Assembly (NCBI GenBank): GCA_018816485.1
Contig: JAHIVL010000051.1
Span: 1-11,770 of the forward strand
Length of the DNA: 11,770 bases
Direction of reading: 5' to 3'
Source of the DNA: Patescibacteria group bacterium
GTDB lineage: Bacteria > Patescibacteriota > Microgenomatia > UBA1400 > PJMF01
The position numbers and the translations under genes were made by a program. Under the pieces are notes generated by a model. That model was not told the DNA's origin and did not search any database. It saw only the letters and a program-made list of their open reading frames with translations. This document shows positions 1-7,878 of the stretch, in pieces (the stretch's first letter is position 1; the number at the start of each line of letters is the position of its first letter).

Positions 1-102
1 AGGGCGGCGGCTGGGCGCCGAGTTTGGCAGCCGCCGCCCTAGCTCCTGCCTTTTTCTCGAAAAGCTCCAGATTTTTCATACCAAGCTATGCTTGGGCGCC
101 GC
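1..102 (+). repeat. Left copy of a 102-base structured inverted-repeat element
   Basis: This is the left member of an inverted pair; its reverse complement lies at 7310-7411. Bases 1-40 are identical in both copies, and about 90 of 102 aligned positions match without gaps. Three stem-loops are visible: a GC-rich one at 1-40 (13-bp perfect arms agggcggcggctg/cagccgccgccct), a weak one at 50-64 (ctttt/aaaag) and one at 81-95 (ccaagc, loop tat, gcttgg). The copy begins exactly at the window edge, so it may extend further left. It contains no coding sequence. It could be a dispersed genomic repeat, a boundary of the defence cassette, or both. Confidence 0.85.
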
Positions 103-161
103 AGAAGAAAGGGGAATACTTGCCCCACCCTTCCCGTGCGCATATTATAACTCCCTGAATA

Positions 162-190
162 TTGACTCCTTAGCGTAAATTTACTATAGT
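162..190 (+). promoter_or_regulatory. Probable sigma-70-type promoter of the restriction operon
   Basis: A -35-like TTGACT (162-167) and a -10-like TATAGT (185-190) are separated by 17 bases, the ideal spacing. Transcription would start near 197, about 50 bases before the repressor start codon. The -10 box lies inside the palindrome at 181-192, so a repressor bound there would block RNA polymerase. A second TATAGT at 226-231 has no convincing -35 box. Confidence 0.6.
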
Positions 191-192
191 AA
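180..192. promoter_or_regulatory. Putative operator O1 over the -10 box
   Basis: TTACTATAGTAA (181-192) is a perfect 12-bp palindrome. Its core ACTATAGTA (183-191) recurs at 224-232, 41 bp away, close to four helical turns. TTTACTATA (180-188) recurs at 240-248. Such repeated half-sites in front of a small XRE gene fit an autoregulatory operator. Binding by the adjacent protein is inferred. Confidence 0.5.
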
Positions 193-223
193 GACCATCT
201 GGTGTATTTATTATACTTATATA

Positions 224-248
224 ACTATAGTAGTAAAACTTTACTATA
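224..248. promoter_or_regulatory. Putative operator O2 next to the repressor start codon
   Basis: A second cluster of the same half-sites occurs here: ACTATAGTA (224-232), overlapped by the inverted pair TAGTAAA (231-237) and TTTACTA (240-246) with a 2-base spacer. The cluster ends at the base before the ATG at 249. Binding here could stop transcription or mask the translation start. No Shine-Dalgarno sequence is present in this stretch. Confidence 0.45.
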
Positions 249-458
249 ATGTCAAAACAAAAATCTAGAATTGGCGAGAATATTAAAAAATATCGTAATA
301 AACTAGATATTTCTCAAGATACTCTTTCAAAAAGAGCTAATCTTGCATTTCATACAGTTGCTAAGATCGAAGCGGGTGCAACACCTGATCCACGAATAGA
401 AACCGTTAAAAGAATTGCAGATGCTTTGAATGTAACTCTTGATGATTTAATAAAATAG
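249..458 (+). CDS. Small XRE-family HTH repressor / controller protein
   Basis: This 69-residue protein consists almost entirely of one helix-turn-helix domain of the lambda-Cro/XRE type. The N-terminal helix is at residues 7-17, the HTH at about 20-42 (SQDTLSKRANLAFHTVAKIE) and the closing helices at about 50-68. It resembles the C (controller) proteins and other small regulators that lead restriction operons and delay nuclease expression until host DNA is methylated; that role is inferred from position. It is the first gene of the operon, and only 4 bases separate its stop from the mod start. The repeated palindromes just upstream (181-192 and 224-248) suggest that it controls its own promoter and so the whole operon. 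The ATG at 249 gives the expected domain length, but no ribosome-binding site is visible before it. Confidence 0.85.
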   Translation: MSKQKSRIGENIKKYRNKLDISQDTLSKRANLAFHTVAKIEAGATPDPRIETVKRIADALNVTLDDLIK

Positions 459-462
459 AATT

Positions 463-2007
463 ATGCCTACATTAAACTGGATTGGAAAAGAAGCTGTAGT
501 TAACCACGATAAGGAGGTTCCATTTCGGTTGCTGAAAAAAATTAAATCGGCTTCAGTCGGCAATAATTCCAAAAATTTGATTTTGCATGGCGATAACCTT
601 GAAACATTAAAAGCACTTATGCCATATTACACAGGTAAAGTGAAATGTATTTATATTGATCCACCATATAATACTGGAAACGAAAAGTGGGTTTATAATG
701 ATAAAGTTAATTCACCAAAAATTAAACAGTGGTTGGGAAAAGTAGTAGGTAAAGAATCAGAAGATTTAACACGACATGATAAGTGGCTTTGTATGATGTA
801 TCCTAGAATAACTTTACTTCGCGACTTAATGGCAAATGATGGTGCATTATTTGTTTCTATTGATGATGATGAAGGGCAATATCTAAAAGCAATGCTTGAT
901 GAGATTTTTGGGAGAAAAAATTTTCTAACAACTGTTATTTGGCATAAAAAACACACTTCAGCTAATGATGCAAAGTTCTTTTCGGATAATCATGACTATA
1001 TTCTCGTTTATGCAAAAGATATTAATAGATTTAGTATTAACCTCCTTCCACGAGAGGAAATACACGATTCTCGCTATTCTAATCCAGATAATGATTCTCG
1101 TGGTCCTTGGGCTTCAGGCCCTTGTCATGTTAAAACACCGAATCCGAAAGATATTTATGAAATAAAAACACCAGGTGGTAGGAAAGTGTGGCCACCAAAA
1201 AGCACGAGCTGGCGTTTTTCAGAAAAGAAATTTGCGGAATTAGTTACAGATAATCGTATTTGGTTTGGAGAAAAGGGTGGAAATATACCACGTTATAAAA
1301 GGTTTTTATCAGAAGTGCAACAAGGTATTGTTCCAAAAACTATGTGGCTTCGAGATGAGGTTGGAGATAATCAAGAAGCAAAGTCGGAAGTAAAAAATTT
1401 AATACCAAATAGTCCATTCAATACTCCAAAACCAACAAGATTAATCAAACGGATACTGCAACTATCGACTGATAAGAATTCTATTGTTTTGGATTCTTTT
1501 GCTGGTTCCGGCACGACAGGTCATGCTGTTTTAGATCTAAACAAAGAAGACGGTGGAGATAGAAAATTTATCCTTGTTGAAATGGAAGATGATGTTGCAA
1601 AAGATATAACTGCCGAACGTGTAAAAAGAGCAATAAAAAAACATAATTTCAAAGCAGGTTTTGAATACTGTGAATTAAGCAAACCGCTTTTTGATGAAGA
1701 AGGGCAAATTGAGGATACTTGCGAATTTGATCAATTTGCAACCTACATTTATTTTACTGAAACACAAACAAACATTAATCTCTCCAAGGTATCAGCAAAT
1801 TTCATCGGTGAACACAGCGAAACTGAGTATTATTTAATTTTCAAAGAGAAAGATGTAAATGTGCTTGGAAAATCATTTTTGAAAAAATTAAGAAAGAACG
1901 ATAACACAAAAGTTGTTTATGCAGACAAGTGTGTACTTGATGATGCAACACTTGAGAAGCAAAATGTCGTTTTCAAACAAATCCCTTATGAAGTTAAAAT
2001 TTACTAA
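463..2007 (+). CDS. mod: Type III restriction-modification Mod subunit, DNA adenine N6-methyltransferase
   Basis: Mod transfers a methyl group from S-adenosylmethionine to an adenine in a short asymmetric site. In type III systems it also provides target recognition to the Mod-Res complex. The 514-residue protein has beta-class motif order: the catalytic DPPYNTG motif at residues 66-72, then the SAM-binding FAGSGTTGH motif near 346-354. Flanking features typical of Mod are LHGDNLETL near residue 41, the segment around RHDKWLCMM, and LFVSIDDDE near 130. The region between about residues 160 and 330 is the expected target-recognition domain and cannot be matched to a sequence from here. It starts 4 bases after the repressor and ends 2 bases before res, so the genes are probably cotranscribed and translationally coupled. 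No Shine-Dalgarno site precedes the ATG. Length and motifs look complete and functional. Confidence 0.93.
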   Translation: MPTLNWIGKEAVVNHDKEVPFRLLKKIKSASVGNNSKNLILHGDNLETLKALMPYYTGKVKCIYIDPPYNTGNEKWVYNDKVNSPKIKQWLGKVVGKESEDLTRHDKWLCMMYPRITLLRDLMANDGALFVSIDDDEGQYLKAMLDEIFGRKNFLTTVIWHKKHTSANDAKFFSDNHDYILVYAKDINRFSINLLPREEIHDSRYSNPDNDSRGPWASGPCHVKTPNPKDIYEIKTPGGRKVWPPKSTSWRFSEKKFAELVTDNRIWFGEKGGNIPRYKRFLSEVQQGIVPKTMWLRDEVGDNQEAKSEVKNLIPNSPFNTPKPTRLIKRILQLSTDKNSIVLDSFAGSGTTGHAVLDLNKEDGGDRKFILVEMEDDVAKDITAERVKRAIKKHNFKAGFEYCELSKPLFDEEGQIEDTCEFDQFATYIYFTETQTNINLSKVSANFIGEHSETEYYLIFKEKDVNVLGKSFLKKLRKNDNTKVVYADKCVLDDATLEKQNVVFKQIPYEVKIY

Positions 2008-2009
2008 CT

Positions 2010-4280
2010 ATGGAACTTAAAAAATATCAAAAATTTGCATTAGATAAACTAGAATGCTACTTGCGAGAAATAGGCCATGTAGGGACAAAATATGCCCTTA
2101 TGGGTATAACTGACATGCCTTATAACGCTGAATCCTTTGGTGAAGTACCCTTTGTTTGTATTAAAATCCCTACTGGCGGAGGTAAAACACTTGTTGGTTG
2201 TCATGCACTTGATGGAATAATGCGTTCTACACTTAAGCATAAACTAGATCGCGGAATTGTGATGTGGTTTGTACCTTCCGAAGCCATTAAGACTCAAACA
2301 CTTAGGAAATTTAAAGATCGAAAGGATTGGCATAGGCAGGTTTTGGACGAGGCATTTCAAAACAACATTCGTATTTTCTCAAACGAAGAAGCTCTACGTA
2401 TTAGAAAAGAAGATATTCAAGAAAATCTTTGTATAATAGTTTCCAGTTTAGACGCATTTCGAAAAGACAAAAAATTACAGAAAAAATATAAAGCTTATCA
2501 AGAGAATGGCGAACTCTTGAGCCATTTTGAAAACCTAAATGACGAAGATGAATTAGAGAAAGATAAAGAGAATACTATTATAAATTCACTTGCCAATGTT
2601 GTCCGCATGAATAATCCACTTATTGTAATTGATGAGGGTCATAAAACAAAAACCGAGTTGTCAATCGAATTTCTTAACGATCTAAATCCAAGCTTCATTA
2701 TCGAATACACTGCTACACCTCGTTCTGGTAGCAATATTTTAGTTGATATTTCACCAACCGATCTGAAGACTGAAGAAATGGTAAAAATTCCTATTGTTTT
2801 GGAAAGTGCTGCTCAATGGCAAAATTCCATTGCACGCGGTCTTGAAAAGCGAAGTGAACTTGAAAAGGAAGGAAAGAAAAATAAAGGTGAATACATTCGG
2901 CCAATTGCACTAATCCAAGCACAACCAAGGAGTAAAACACAAAATAATGTAACTGTTGAACTGATAAAGAAGCACTTACTTTCTGCAAAAATTCCTGAAG
3001 ATGAAATTGCGATAAAAATTGAAAATAGAAACGATTTAGAAGATGTAAATTTGTTCAGTAAAAAATGCAAAATCCGCTATATTATTACGGTAAATGCACT
3101 GGCAGAAGGATGGGATTGTTCTTTCGCGTATATACTTATTTCAGTTGCCAATGTCGGTTCAAAAATTGCCGTTGAACAAATAATTGGTCGTATTATGCGC
3201 ATGCCTTACGCAAAGCGCAAGAAAAACGAAAATCTTAATCGTTCTTATATTTTTGCTTCCGCAAAGAACTTTAATGAGGCAGCTACTAATATTATCTTTG
3301 GGCTTGAAAAGAATGGCTATAGCAAACTGGACTTAATCAAAGCTACTTCAAATAGTGAGGCCAAAGACTCTAAAGAAATCGAGAGAGCTGTAAAGAAAGA
3401 TTTTGCAATTCCACTTGTGAGTTTTGAAGATGAAAAACTAACTTTTGAGGAGCTTATTGGAGATGATTTTAAACTTGCTAAACAAAATGCAAAATTTGAT
3501 TTTAAAATCCATTATGACAGTGATGGCCGTGCTATTATTGATATTGAGGATGATAATAAATGGCATAAAGGTAAACAGCAAATACTGAATATAACGTATA
3601 AGGACAAAAACTTTTCGAAGCATGAGTTAGTGCAATGGTTAGATAAGAAAGCACGATTTACCCTTCTAGAAAAATCGGATAAGGTAAAATTTATTGAGAA
3701 TGCTATTGAATATCAGCTCAAACACAAATCATTAGCTGAGCTTTCAGTCAATAGATATTTATTTCTTGACCAACTTAATGGTGCAATTAAAGATGTACTT
3801 GAGGAATATGCTAAACAACGCTTTGATGAATTGATTGCGAAAAAAAGAATCTCAATTAAAAAATTTGAAAGCTTTTCAAAGACAATTACTCTCAAACAAG
3901 AAATCCCACAGGATTTTAACAAGAACTATTATAAGAAAGTAGATAAGTTGAACAAGGAAGAACTGAATTTTGTTGAGCGCTTAGATCTTGATACATTACC
4001 TAATATTGAGTTTTGGGTGCGAAGTCGGGAAAAACAAGATCCGTTTTATATCCAGGGTTGGAAGAAGAATAAGTTTTACCCCGATCTTGTTGCTGTTACC
4101 AAAAAAGGCAGTATTGTTGCGCTTGAATGGAAAGGTGAGGATAGGATAAGTAATGAAGATACAAAATACAAAATTGCAATCGGTGAAATGTGGGCAAAAC
4201 TTGGTAAGGGTAAACTTCATTTCTTCCTTGTACATAATGGTAATGTGGAAGATGTTCTAACTAAGTTGAAAATACTTTAA
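2010..4280 (+). CDS. res: Type III restriction endonuclease Res subunit (SF2 translocase-nuclease)
   Basis: Res hydrolyses ATP to move along or switch on DNA after Mod finds unmethylated sites, then cleaves. Superfamily-2 helicase motifs are all visible: Walker A PTGGGKT (residues 54-60, K59), DEGH (208-211), TATP (234-237), AEGWD (365-369) and the arginine-finger motif QIIGRIMR (390-397). The C-terminal nuclease has a PD-(D/E)xK site: PD with D692 in YPDLVAV, then EWK with E706 and K708. At 756 residues it is shorter than the roughly 970-residue EcoP15I Res, yet no motif is missing, so it is probably a compact member rather than a truncation. The ATG sits 2 bases after the mod stop without its own ribosome-binding site, as expected for translational reinitiation. 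Its stop is 2 bases before the PHP-ATPase gene. Confidence 0.92.
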   Translation: MELKKYQKFALDKLECYLREIGHVGTKYALMGITDMPYNAESFGEVPFVCIKIPTGGGKTLVGCHALDGIMRSTLKHKLDRGIVMWFVPSEAIKTQTLRKFKDRKDWHRQVLDEAFQNNIRIFSNEEALRIRKEDIQENLCIIVSSLDAFRKDKKLQKKYKAYQENGELLSHFENLNDEDELEKDKENTIINSLANVVRMNNPLIVIDEGHKTKTELSIEFLNDLNPSFIIEYTATPRSGSNILVDISPTDLKTEEMVKIPIVLESAAQWQNSIARGLEKRSELEKEGKKNKGEYIRPIALIQAQPRSKTQNNVTVELIKKHLLSAKIPEDEIAIKIENRNDLEDVNLFSKKCKIRYIITVNALAEGWDCSFAYILISVANVGSKIAVEQIIGRIMRMPYAKRKKNENLNRSYIFASAKNFNEAATNIIFGLEKNGYSKLDLIKATSNSEAKDSKEIERAVKKDFAIPLVSFEDEKLTFEELIGDDFKLAKQNAKFDFKIHYDSDGRAIIDIEDDNKWHKGKQQILNITYKDKNFSKHELVQWLDKKARFTLLEKSDKVKFIENAIEYQLKHKSLAELSVNRYLFLDQLNGAIKDVLEEYAKQRFDELIAKKRISIKKFESFSKTITLKQEIPQDFNKNYYKKVDKLNKEELNFVERLDLDTLPNIEFWVRSREKQDPFYIQGWKKNKFYPDLVAVTKKGSIVALEWKGEDRISNEDTKYKIAIGEMWAKLGKGKLHFFLVHNGNVEDVLTKLKIL

Positions 4281-4282
4281 TT

Positions 4283-7200
4283 ATGAATAAAGGCACAAAC
4301 AATCGATTCTTAAGGGGCTCTGTTTGGAGAAAATGGGATTTGCATATCCATACCCCCGAAACTAAAAAAAACAATAATTATCGCATTGAAAAAGGCGGGG
4401 ATATTTGGAATGAGTTTTGCAAAAAAATAGAAGCATCTGATATAAAAGTTTTTGGAATAACAGATTATTTTTCTATTGATAATTACTTGCTTTTTATCAA
4501 TAAATTCAAAAAGAAATACCCAAATTCTGAGAAGATATTTTTTCCAAATATTGAGTTGAGTATTGATCGCTCGTCAAACAATCGCAATGAGGGTTATGAC
4601 TTTCATTTAATTTTTGACAATAAAATTCAAGACAAAGATTTACACAAATTTTTAGGAAATCTAAGGCTAGAGAATACTGATAATAATGGAAGAAATCTGA
4701 AAGCAAGTGAACTGGAATCAGAGGCAAGTTTTAAGTCTGCTTTTACAACATTATTAAATTTGGAAGAGGCTCTTAAGGATACATTTGGTGATAAAAAACC
4801 ATATTTGAAGGTTTTAATGGCGCACGGACATGGTGGTGTTCAGCCGGAGAAAGGTAATTCTCGAAAAAACGCTGTGGCTGAAGAATCTGACAAAAGAGTT
4901 GCTGATATTTATTTTGGACGAGATATAAAAGATAGTAATTTCTTTTTGAATGTTCGTGGTAAAGTTAAAAAGAAAAAGCCGTGTGTAACAGGAAGTGATG
5001 CCCATTCTTTTGAAGAGTTTGATAGGAAAGTAGGTAAAGAATTTACTAATAGTAATGAACAAAGACGAACGCTTCCAACTTGGATAAAAGCTGATAAAAC
5101 ATTTGAGGGATTGAAACAAATACTTTATGAGCCACAGGAAAGAGTTTTCTTGGGGAACACGCCAGAGAAACTAATTGATGTTGAATCAAATCGTTCTAAA
5201 TACATAGATTTTGTTAAAATAGTCCACTCCAAAGACGGACAAGAAAAGAGTTGGTTTAATGACGAAATATCATTAAATCCTGGTTTAGTAGCAGTTATTG
5301 GAAGAAAAGGCCAAGGCAAAAGTGCCTTGATTGATATAGTTGCATTTTGTGGTAAAACAAAAATTTCTCCTAATGATTACTCGTTTTTGCGGAAAGACAA
5401 GTTTCGTAAAAAGGGTATCGCAAAAGATTATACGGCAACCCTTAAATGGTGCGATGGTCAAACAATTACGGAAAATCTAGATTCTGAAGTAGATATTACT
5501 GAAGTGGAAAAAGTAAAATATTTACCACAAAAGTATGTTGAGACAATTTGTAGTGATGATGGGGTAAGTGAACAATTCCAACAGGAAATAGATAAGGTCA
5601 TTTTTTCTTACATACCAGAAGAAGGACGATTAAACAGTACAAACCTTGCTGATTTAATAAGCGTTAAAACTGAAACCATAGATACTAGAATTTCTCAATT
5701 TAGAAGCAATATTCACTCCATTAATGATAAAATAGTCAAATTGGAGAATAAAAAACGCCCTGAGTATTTGCAAGCATTAGAGAAAAAACTTGTCGCGAGA
5801 CAAAAAGAATTAGAGGGATTAGTAAAACCGAAAACAGTAGTACCTCCTAAGGCTAAGTTAAAAAAAATAGACCAAAACAAGCTAAATGGACTTACAAAGA
5901 GAATTGTAAAAATAAATACAGATATTGATTTAGCTAAGGCCTCTCTTAAAACAACTAACGAAAAGATTAATAAGTTAGGTAAACTCAAAGCGGCGGTGGA
6001 AGAGCTTTCAGCAAGTGCAAAAAAAATCGTTAAAGAATTTGATTCAGACGCCAAACTTCTATCAATTGACTTATCAAAGCTAATTAATATTAAAGTTAAT
6101 GAGGAAGCTCTTACCAATACCGAACAACAATTATTAGAACAACAAGAACACCTTGAGGAATTACTAGACCAGAATGATATCTCACCAGACAAAAGTTTAT
6201 ACTCAAAGAAGGTAAAACTCGAAACAAAAAAAGCAATTATTAGTGGTACATTGGGTAAGGGGCAGGAAAGATACTCTGGGTATCAAAAACAGTTAGAAGA
6301 ATACAAAACAAAGAAAGAAAAAATTGAAGGTAGTAAAAATGATTCAACTCTTGAAACTATAAATTCTATTATGGCTGAATTAGCTTATCTTAAGGGGGGA
6401 TTAAATGATGATTTACAAGCCCTTATTATTGATAGAGTTTCTTTAGTAGAAAAATTATATTCTTGTTTGGAGGAAAAATCAGATTTTTATAAGAAAATAT
6501 ACCGTCCACTACTTAGATTTATCACAGCCGAGGAAGGCACCCAGAAAGATTCTGGAAGCATGCTTGGATTTGATGCAGGTATAGTATTTGATAGTAATAC
6601 ATTTTCATCAAAATTTTTAAGATATATTAATCAAGGCCGTGATGGTAGTTTTCAATACAAGACTGAGGGCCAAAAAGTATTAGGGAAAATTGTAGAAAGC
6701 GCAGAATTTTCAACTGTGACAGGAATTAAAGATTTTACAAATGAGTTAATTAATCACCTTGAATATCATAAAGGCAAAAAACCAGAAGAAAAAAGTATCC
6801 TCTATACTCAATTAAAAGGTGAGGAAAAAGAAAACATCGATTTTTACAATTTCACTTTTGGACTTGAATACTTGGATGTAAGGTATAAGGTGCTTTTCAA
6901 TGGTAAAGATTTGAATAGTAACGAATTTTCTCCGGGAGAAAAAGGTGCTCTTTTACTTATCTTCTATTTACTTATTGACAAAGATCACACGCCATTAATT
7001 ATGGATCAGCCCGAAGAAAACCTAGATAATGAATCCGTTTATGAGTTACTTGTACCATATATTAGAAAGGCGAAGCTTAAGAGACAAATAATTATAGTAA
7101 CTCATAATCCAAACCTTGCTGTAGTATGTGATGCAGAGCAGATTATTACTGCCTCAATGGATAAGAAAAAAAGTCAAATCAGATACACTTTTGGAAGTAT

Positions 7201-7300
7201 CGAAAATCCAGAATTGAATAAAAAAGCATCTGATATATTAGAAGGAACACTACCAGCTTTTGATAAAAGGGATGAAAAATACATAAGACAAGAAATCTAA
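4283..7300 (+). CDS. PHP-domain phosphoesterase fused to SMC/RecN-like ABC ATPase (TrlF-like), type III RM associated
   Basis: This 1005-residue protein has two enzymatic parts. The N-terminal PHP domain (about 1-260) keeps its metal-ligand residues: H21 and H23 (DLHIHT), D61 (GITDYF), E91 (NIEL), H108, H181 (MAHGHG) and D239/H241 (GSDAH). It is therefore probably an active metal-dependent phosphoesterase or nuclease. An ABC-type ATPase follows: Walker A GRKGQGKS (340-347), a coiled-coil-rich insertion (about 460-720), signature-like SPGEKGA (from 883), Walker B LIMDQPEE (D908, E911/E912) and the H-switch VTHN (H941). This is the architecture of proteins I recall being named TrlF-family AAA-like ATPases, which occur beside restriction systems; the name is from memory. 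It starts 2 bases after res. DNA-end or damage sensing coupled to cleavage, or a guard function like PrrC or RloC, is inference. Confidence 0.85.
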   Translation: MNKGTNNRFLRGSVWRKWDLHIHTPETKKNNNYRIEKGGDIWNEFCKKIEASDIKVFGITDYFSIDNYLLFINKFKKKYPNSEKIFFPNIELSIDRSSNNRNEGYDFHLIFDNKIQDKDLHKFLGNLRLENTDNNGRNLKASELESEASFKSAFTTLLNLEEALKDTFGDKKPYLKVLMAHGHGGVQPEKGNSRKNAVAEESDKRVADIYFGRDIKDSNFFLNVRGKVKKKKPCVTGSDAHSFEEFDRKVGKEFTNSNEQRRTLPTWIKADKTFEGLKQILYEPQERVFLGNTPEKLIDVESNRSKYIDFVKIVHSKDGQEKSWFNDEISLNPGLVAVIGRKGQGKSALIDIVAFCGKTKISPNDYSFLRKDKFRKKGIAKDYTATLKWCDGQTITENLDSEVDITEVEKVKYLPQKYVETICSDDGVSEQFQQEIDKVIFSYIPEEGRLNSTNLADLISVKTETIDTRISQFRSNIHSINDKIVKLENKKRPEYLQALEKKLVARQKELEGLVKPKTVVPPKAKLKKIDQNKLNGLTKRIVKINTDIDLAKASLKTTNEKINKLGKLKAAVEELSASAKKIVKEFDSDAKLLSIDLSKLINIKVNEEALTNTEQQLLEQQEHLEELLDQNDISPDKSLYSKKVKLETKKAIISGTLGKGQERYSGYQKQLEEYKTKKEKIEGSKNDSTLETINSIMAELAYLKGGLNDDLQALIIDRVSLVEKLYSCLEEKSDFYKKIYRPLLRFITAEEGTQKDSGSMLGFDAGIVFDSNTFSSKFLRYINQGRDGSFQYKTEGQKVLGKIVESAEFSTVTGIKDFTNELINHLEYHKGKKPEEKSILYTQLKGEEKENIDFYNFTFGLEYLDVRYKVLFNGKDLNSNEFSPGEKGALLLIFYLLIDKDHTPLIMDQPEENLDNESVYELLVPYIRKAKLKRQIIIVTHNPNLAVVCDAEQIITASMDKKKSQIRYTFGSIENPELNKKASDILEGTLPAFDKRDEKYIRQEI

Positions 7301-7309
7301 AATTGATCC

Positions 7310-7411
7310 GCGGCGCGCCAGCGAAGCTGGCAATGAAAAATCTGAAGCTTTTTATAAAAAAGGCAGGAGCTAGGGCGGCGGCTGCCAAACTCGGCGCCCA
7401 GCCGCCGCCCT
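7310..7411 (-). repeat. Right copy of the 102-base structured inverted-repeat element
   Basis: This is the reverse complement of bases 1-102. The 40-base GC-rich hairpin at 7372-7411 is an exact inverted copy of 1-40. The small hairpin at 7317-7331 (gccagc, loop gaa, gctggc) corresponds to 81-95 but differs at two base pairs, both compensated, so pairing is kept. The third stem (ctttt/aaaag) is also kept while its loop changes from ctcg to tata at the differing bases. The copy starts 10 bases after the PHP-ATPase stop, so it may also shape the 3' end of the operon mRNA. Confidence 0.85.
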
Positions 7412-7470
7412 AAAAGTCGTATGGATTTTTGCGGAAATAGGTTCGGATTTCGTTCAGTATTTTCAGCCAG

Positions 7471-7491
7471 AAAATTTGCGAAGCAAATTTT
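7471..7491. repeat. Perfect hairpin with GCGAAGC core
   Basis: Nine-base arms aaaatttgc and gcaaatttt flank a gaa loop. The core GCGAAGC is also the core of the hairpin at 7317-7331 although the outer arms differ. This heptamer is known as an unusually stable mini-hairpin in single-stranded DNA. It directly abuts the 29-base repeat at 7487-7515. Confidence 0.7.
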
Positions 7492-7515
7492 CTGTCTCGA
7501 GCAAAGTCGAGAGAC
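7487..7515 (+). repeat. 29-base direct repeat, copy 1
   Basis: This is identical to 7879-7907. Inside is an inverted repeat with arms tctcga and tcgaga around a six-base loop (gcaaag). Similarity continues weakly beyond the right end (attagtgtaata here against attaatgtatta after copy 2). Confidence 0.85.
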
Positions 7516-7783
7516 CTATTAGTGTAATAACAGAATCAATGTGGATTAAACACGTTGTTTTTTTGTATAGATTCCTCGCCGGAGGTGAGTGCGCCTCGGG
7601 CACAGAACGGGCAGAAGCGAGACAATCCTGAGTAGAGCGAAGGAGCAGTCGAGCGTCGACAAATGCGAGCTTGCGTAGCATTTGGCGCTGCCCAGGACAA
7701 CGACCCTGAGTGAGCGGAGCGAATCGAAGGGGAGACGTAAACCCCTCCTCCCCAGCCACGGGTCATCAGACCCTTCACCTGTC

Positions 7784-7809
7784 ACAACCAAGCAAGCTTG
7801 GTTGTTTTT
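7784..7809 (+). terminator. Candidate intrinsic terminator
   Basis: Perfect 10-base arms acaaccaagc and gcttggttgt are separated by two bases, so the real loop is probably four bases with a 9-bp stem. The right arm runs straight into a T tract (7805-7809). The orientation fits stopping plus-strand read-through from the restriction operon, although it is almost 500 bases past the last stop codon. Confidence 0.5.
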
Positions 7810-7831
7810 GGTTACGGGTCTGTGCCCCTTT

Positions 7832-7872
7832 CCCCAACTCGCCAAAGGCGGGTCGGGGGCCCCATCTTTTTT
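7832..7872 (+). terminator. Second candidate terminator-like hairpin
   Basis: Arms at 7832-7843 (ccccaactcgcc) and 7847-7858 (ggcgggtcgggg) pair over 12 positions with one G:T pair and one A/C mismatch around an aaa loop. A six-T run follows at 7867-7872. The T run starts eight bases after the stem, which is further than usual, so this may be a repeat rather than a working terminator. Confidence 0.35.
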
Positions 7873-7878
7873 GGTTAT

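Noticed and set aside
1..102. Integron attC site
   Set aside because: The copies are inverted rather than direct, I see no GTTRRRY/RYYYAAC core pair, and there is no integrase in the window.
5713..6192. 159-codon open frame on the minus strand
   Set aside because: It lies antisense within the coiled-coil part of the PHP-ATPase gene; its serine- and phenylalanine-rich composition is what a lysine/glutamate-rich coding strand gives in reverse.
7310..7411. Classical intrinsic terminator for the restriction operon
   Set aside because: Reading on the plus strand, the strong 7372-7411 stem is not followed by a T tract (taaaag follows), so it is listed as a repeat.
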